The translations under genes were made by a program, and so were the position numbers. The notes beneath the pieces are model-generated. The model did no database searches. It was not told where the DNA came from and saw only the letters and a program-made list of their open reading frames with translations. A stretch of 7,998 nucleotides of DNA from Natrialbaceae archaeon Tc-Br11_E2g1 (GTDB taxonomy: Archaea; Halobacteriota; Halobacteria; Halobacteriales; Natrialbaceae), in NCBI GenBank assembly GCA_001564255.1, contig LKNC01000124.1:1-7998 (forward strand), written 5' to 3'. Shown piece after piece: positions 6,111 through 7,998 of this stretch (positions are counted from its first letter, which is position 1; each line of letters opens with the position of its first letter).

Positions 6111-6952
6111 ACGCCCCTGCCCCCGATACGTTCGCGTTGTTCGTTCGGGAGGACGTCCGTGACACCGTCCGTGAACGACAGTTCCAGCTCCTCGTCGGGT
6201 TCTTCGTCCTCCCGTCCGCACTGCTGACCTACGCCGCCGGCCGATCCGCATCGGTTGCCGGCAACCAGGTCGAACTGCTCCCGTCGTTGCTCCCCGCGTT
6301 CGCGATGTTGACGCCGCTGCTCGCGCTCGGCTTTTTCGCGTCCACTCTCGTGGAGAAGCGAACGACCGGCGCGCTGAACGTCGTCCTCGGCTTGCCGATC
6401 TCCCGTCGGACGGTGGTCGTTGGGACACTCGTCGGACGCTCGATCGTGATCTGTGCGGGGCTGGGCGCGTCGTTGCTCGTTGCCGTCCCGTTCGCCCTGT
6501 TCGTCGGTGTAGCCGTCGACCTCGGCAGGTTCGTCGTCGTGGGAGTGATACTCGCGTTGCTCGCGGTGACGTTCACTGCCCTCGCAGTCGCCATCTCGGC
6601 GACCGTCCGAACGTCGACGCGGGCGACGACCGCCGCCTTCGCGGCCTTCGTCGTGTTCTTTTTCAACCTCTGGGCACACCTCCCGAACACGCTGTCGTAC
6701 GTCCGCCACGGCTTTTCTTATCCCGAGACGGATCCCGAGTGGGTCCCGTTCCTCGAGGCGATCAATCCAGTCGCCGCGTACGCGAACCTGCTGGGTGGGC
6801 TGTATCCCGATCTCAACAGCGGGGCGTTCATCCAGCCACCGGCAGAACCGGCAGTGTACGAACGGCCGGCGTTCGCACTCGTCGTTCTCGTCGGCTGGAT
6901 CGTCCTCGCGACCGCGGTCGGCTACCGACGGTTCCGGACCACCGACCTCTAG
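6107..6952 (+). CDS. ABC-2 type transporter permease (NosY-like)
   Basis: A 281-aa polytopic membrane protein forming the channel partner of the ATPase upstream. A cytoplasmic amphipathic start (about 8-27) is followed by a hydrophobic segment at 28-43, then a stretch from about 58 to 80 that leads into EKRTTGALNVVLGLPISRR (83-101), the coupling-helix region characteristic of ABC-2/NosY permeases. Further hydrophobic segments lie at about 104-134, 141-164, 173-190 and 253-272. Between the last two is a polar, probably extracytoplasmic loop of about 60 residues with INPVAAYANLLGG at 219-231, a conserved feature of related haloarchaeal permeases. The ATG shares ATGA (6107-6110) with the ATPase stop, indicating translational coupling and one operon. 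The stop overlaps that of the convergent kinase-like gene. The direction (export or other membrane work) and the substrate cannot be read from the sequence. Confidence 0.9.
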   Translation: MNAPAPDTFALFVREDVRDTVRERQFQLLVGFFVLPSALLTYAAGRSASVAGNQVELLPSLLPAFAMLTPLLALGFFASTLVEKRTTGALNVVLGLPISRRTVVVGTLVGRSIVICAGLGASLLVAVPFALFVGVAVDLGRFVVVGVILALLAVTFTALAVAISATVRTSTRATTAAFAAFVVFFFNLWAHLPNTLSYVRHGFSYPETDPEWVPFLEAINPVAAYANLLGGLYPDLNSGAFIQPPAEPAVYERPAFALVVLVGWIVLATAVGYRRFRTTDL

Positions 6953-7533
6953 AGGGGGACGACCTCGAGTGTGACCCACGCCAACACGGCGGCGTAGATC
7001 GGGATCGTCAGGTTGTCGTCGACGACGAACTCGCCGATTTTCACCGTGACCCCGTCGGCGATCGTCCCGCCGAGTGCGGCGGCGACCGCGGCGGCGGCGG
7101 ACAGAAACGGGAGTGCGAGCACCAGCATGACGCCGAACGTCGCCGCGAGCACCGGCGGGCGCTTGACCCGACGAAGCGTGTCGTCGGAGATCGCACCGCT
7201 GACTGGATCGCCGATCGCGAGCATGAGCATTGCGGGCAGGGCGATCGACGGGTCGAAAACGAGCACGACGACCGTCATACTGAGCATGTAGTAGCCGTAC
7301 CCCGCGAACTGGTCCTGTTCGTACTCGCGGGTGAGTTTCTCGTAGATCCACGACTCCAGTCCGACCCGGAGTCGGAGGGCCTCGAGGACGACCACGCCGG
7401 CTGCGAGGACGACCATCAGGAGCCGAAACCGATCCCAGGTGAGAGAGAGGTCGAGGTAGTCCGCCAGCAGATAGAGTGCGACCAGCCCGGAGCCACTCGC
7501 GTGGACCAGCCGTCGCTTGAGTTCCTCGGCCAT
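6949..7533 (-). CDS. Dolichol/polyprenol kinase-like membrane protein (SEC59/Dgk1/VTE5-related)
   Basis: A 194-aa protein with about five or six hydrophobic segments. Related enzymes phosphorylate membrane alcohols (dolichol, diacylglycerol, phytol), usually with CTP; in archaea a dolichol kinase could feed lipid-linked glycan synthesis. The family start is clear (ELKRRLVHASGSGLVALYLL, 4-23). The nucleotide-site motif appears as AIGDPVSGA (106-114), and the C-terminal motif as DDNLTIPI (172-179). It differs from typical members in the middle: the usual Gly-rich/KS-EG stretch after the GD motif is replaced by a short, basic RRVKRPP (121-127). The expected Glu before the DN motif is not obvious (GTIADGVTVKI). 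The start at 7533 gives the normal N-terminus. It lies 42 nt after glyS on the same strand and shares CTAG with the permease stop. The alcohol used is not certain. Confidence 0.78.
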   Translation of the reverse strand: MAEELKRRLVHASGSGLVALYLLADYLDLSLTWDRFRLLMVVLAAGVVVLEALRLRVGLESWIYEKLTREYEQDQFAGYGYYMLSMTVVVLVFDPSIALPAMLMLAIGDPVSGAISDDTLRRVKRPPVLAATFGVMLVLALPFLSAAAAVAAALGGTIADGVTVKIGEFVVDDNLTIPIYAAVLAWVTLEVVPL

Positions 7534-7562
7534 TCACTCGTCGGTCTCATCGGGGACGCTTC

Positions 7563-7569
7563 AATTAAT
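7563..7569 (-). promoter_or_regulatory. Possible TATA-like element of the dolichol-kinase-like gene
   Basis: The minus strand reads ATTAATT here, 30-36 nt before the ATG at 7533 and just after the glyS stop. It is the only AT-rich block in the 42-nt gap and could give the kinase-like gene its own promoter. The two genes may also be cotranscribed. Confidence 0.4.
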
Positions 7570-7575
7570 CGGAAT

Positions 7576-7998
7576 CTACCCCTCCAGGCCGGCGAAGTCG
7601 ACCTCGCCCGCACGCAGGGAAGCCAGCGTTTCGGGGAGCTCGGCGACCGGCAGGCGTTTCTGGGCTGTCGAGTCCCGTTCGCGGACGGTGACGGTCGTCC
7701 CCTCGCCTTCTATGGTCTCGTAATCGACCGTGACACAGAAGGGGGTGCCGACCTCGTCCTGGCGGCGGTAGCGTCGGCCGATCGCCCCGGAGTCGTCGTA
7801 GGTGACCGCCATGCCTTCCGCCCGGAGGTCGGCGGCGATATCCTCGGCGACGGCCTCGAGTTCCTCGTCGTTTTGCAGCGGGAAGACGCCGACGAAGGTG
7901 GGGGCGACCTCGGGATCGAGTGTGAGGTAGGTCCGTTCCTCGCCGTCGACCTCGTCCTCGCGGTAGGCGTGATCGAGGACGGTGTAGACGAGTCGGTC
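7576..7998 (-). CDS. glyS: Glycyl-tRNA synthetase, C-terminal part (5' end outside window)
   Basis: Open from the window edge to TAG (complement of 7576-7578), giving 140 visible residues. This is the end of an archaeal/eukaryotic-type alpha2 GlyRS, a class II enzyme that charges tRNA-Gly with glycine. The fragment opens inside class II motif 3 (DRLVYTVLDHAY, with the ATP-site arginine at visible residue 2). It then enters the anticodon-binding domain: PEVAPTFVGVFPL at visible residues 30-42, YDDSGAIGRRYRRQDE, and GTPFCVTVDY near residue 90. A short tail, LPVAELPETLASLRAGE, closes it. The catalytic core, motifs 1 and 2 lie outside. Nothing looks damaged. The dolichol-kinase-like gene follows on the same strand after 42 nt, so the two may be cotranscribed. 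Confidence 0.97.
   Translation of the reverse strand, partial: DRLVYTVLDHAYREDEVDGEERTYLTLDPEVAPTFVGVFPLQNDEELEAVAEDIAADLRAEGMAVTYDDSGAIGRRYRRQDEVGTPFCVTVDYETIEGEGTTVTVRERDSTAQKRLPVAELPETLASLRAGEVDFAGLEG

Noticed and set aside
6104..7537. A 477-aa minus-strand open frame covering the permease and the kinase-like gene.
   Set aside because: Its translation is Arg/Glu/Asp-rich low complexity without a recognisable domain, while the overlapped genes have clear family motifs.
1..7998. Mobile elements, CRISPR arrays, tRNA/rRNA genes or phage-defence islands.
   Set aside because: No transposase, terminal inverted repeats, regularly spaced repeats or recognisable structural RNA was found; base and codon use look even across the window.

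Overview
The window looks like chromosomal DNA from a halophilic archaeon (class Halobacteria). This rests on the high G+C, strongly acidic proteins, haloarchaeal-type family members (Hef helicase/nuclease, archaeal glycyl-tRNA synthetase, dolichol-kinase-like protein), AT-rich boxes about 25-35 nt before start codons that suggest leaderless or nearly leaderless mRNAs, and a large excess of the hexamer CTCGAG. The genus cannot be fixed from the sequence; the CTCGAG excess suggests the Natrialba/Haloterrigena side of the group, as inference only.

Layout, left to right: (1) the 3' end of an alpha/beta hydrolase gene (+, 2-316); (2) a 71-nt convergent spacer with an imperfect hairpin (351-380); (3) a complete hef gene (-, 388-2832) for an 814-aa fork-structure helicase/nuclease; (4) a 99-nt divergent promoter region (2833-2931) with one AT box for each gene and a tandem GTGAAA repeat; (5) a TspO/MBR-family membrane protein (+, 2932-3432); (6) an HTTM-domain membrane protein (-, 3437-5110), tail to tail with the TspO gene across 4 nt; (7) a 64-nt divergent promoter region (5111-5174); (8) a two-gene ABC-2 type transporter operon, ATPase 5175-6110 and permease 6107-6952, coupled by an ATGA overlap; (9) a dolichol/polyprenol-kinase-like membrane protein (-, 6949-7533), whose stop codon shares a CTAG palindrome with the permease stop; (10) the 3' end of glyS (-, 7576-7998).

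The genes do not form one pathway. They are mostly single units in alternating orientation, packed with almost no space at their 3' ends. The two associations that look functional are the ABC ATPase/permease pair and, more weakly, glyS followed closely by the dolichol-kinase-like gene on the same strand.

I found no mobile element, CRISPR array, tRNA/rRNA gene or clearly new multi-gene system. The points most worth a second look are two PIP-box-like motifs around the acidic linker of Hef, the two-cysteine extracytoplasmic tail of the HTTM protein, the divergent active-site region of the dolichol-kinase-like protein, and the CTCGAG enrichment.
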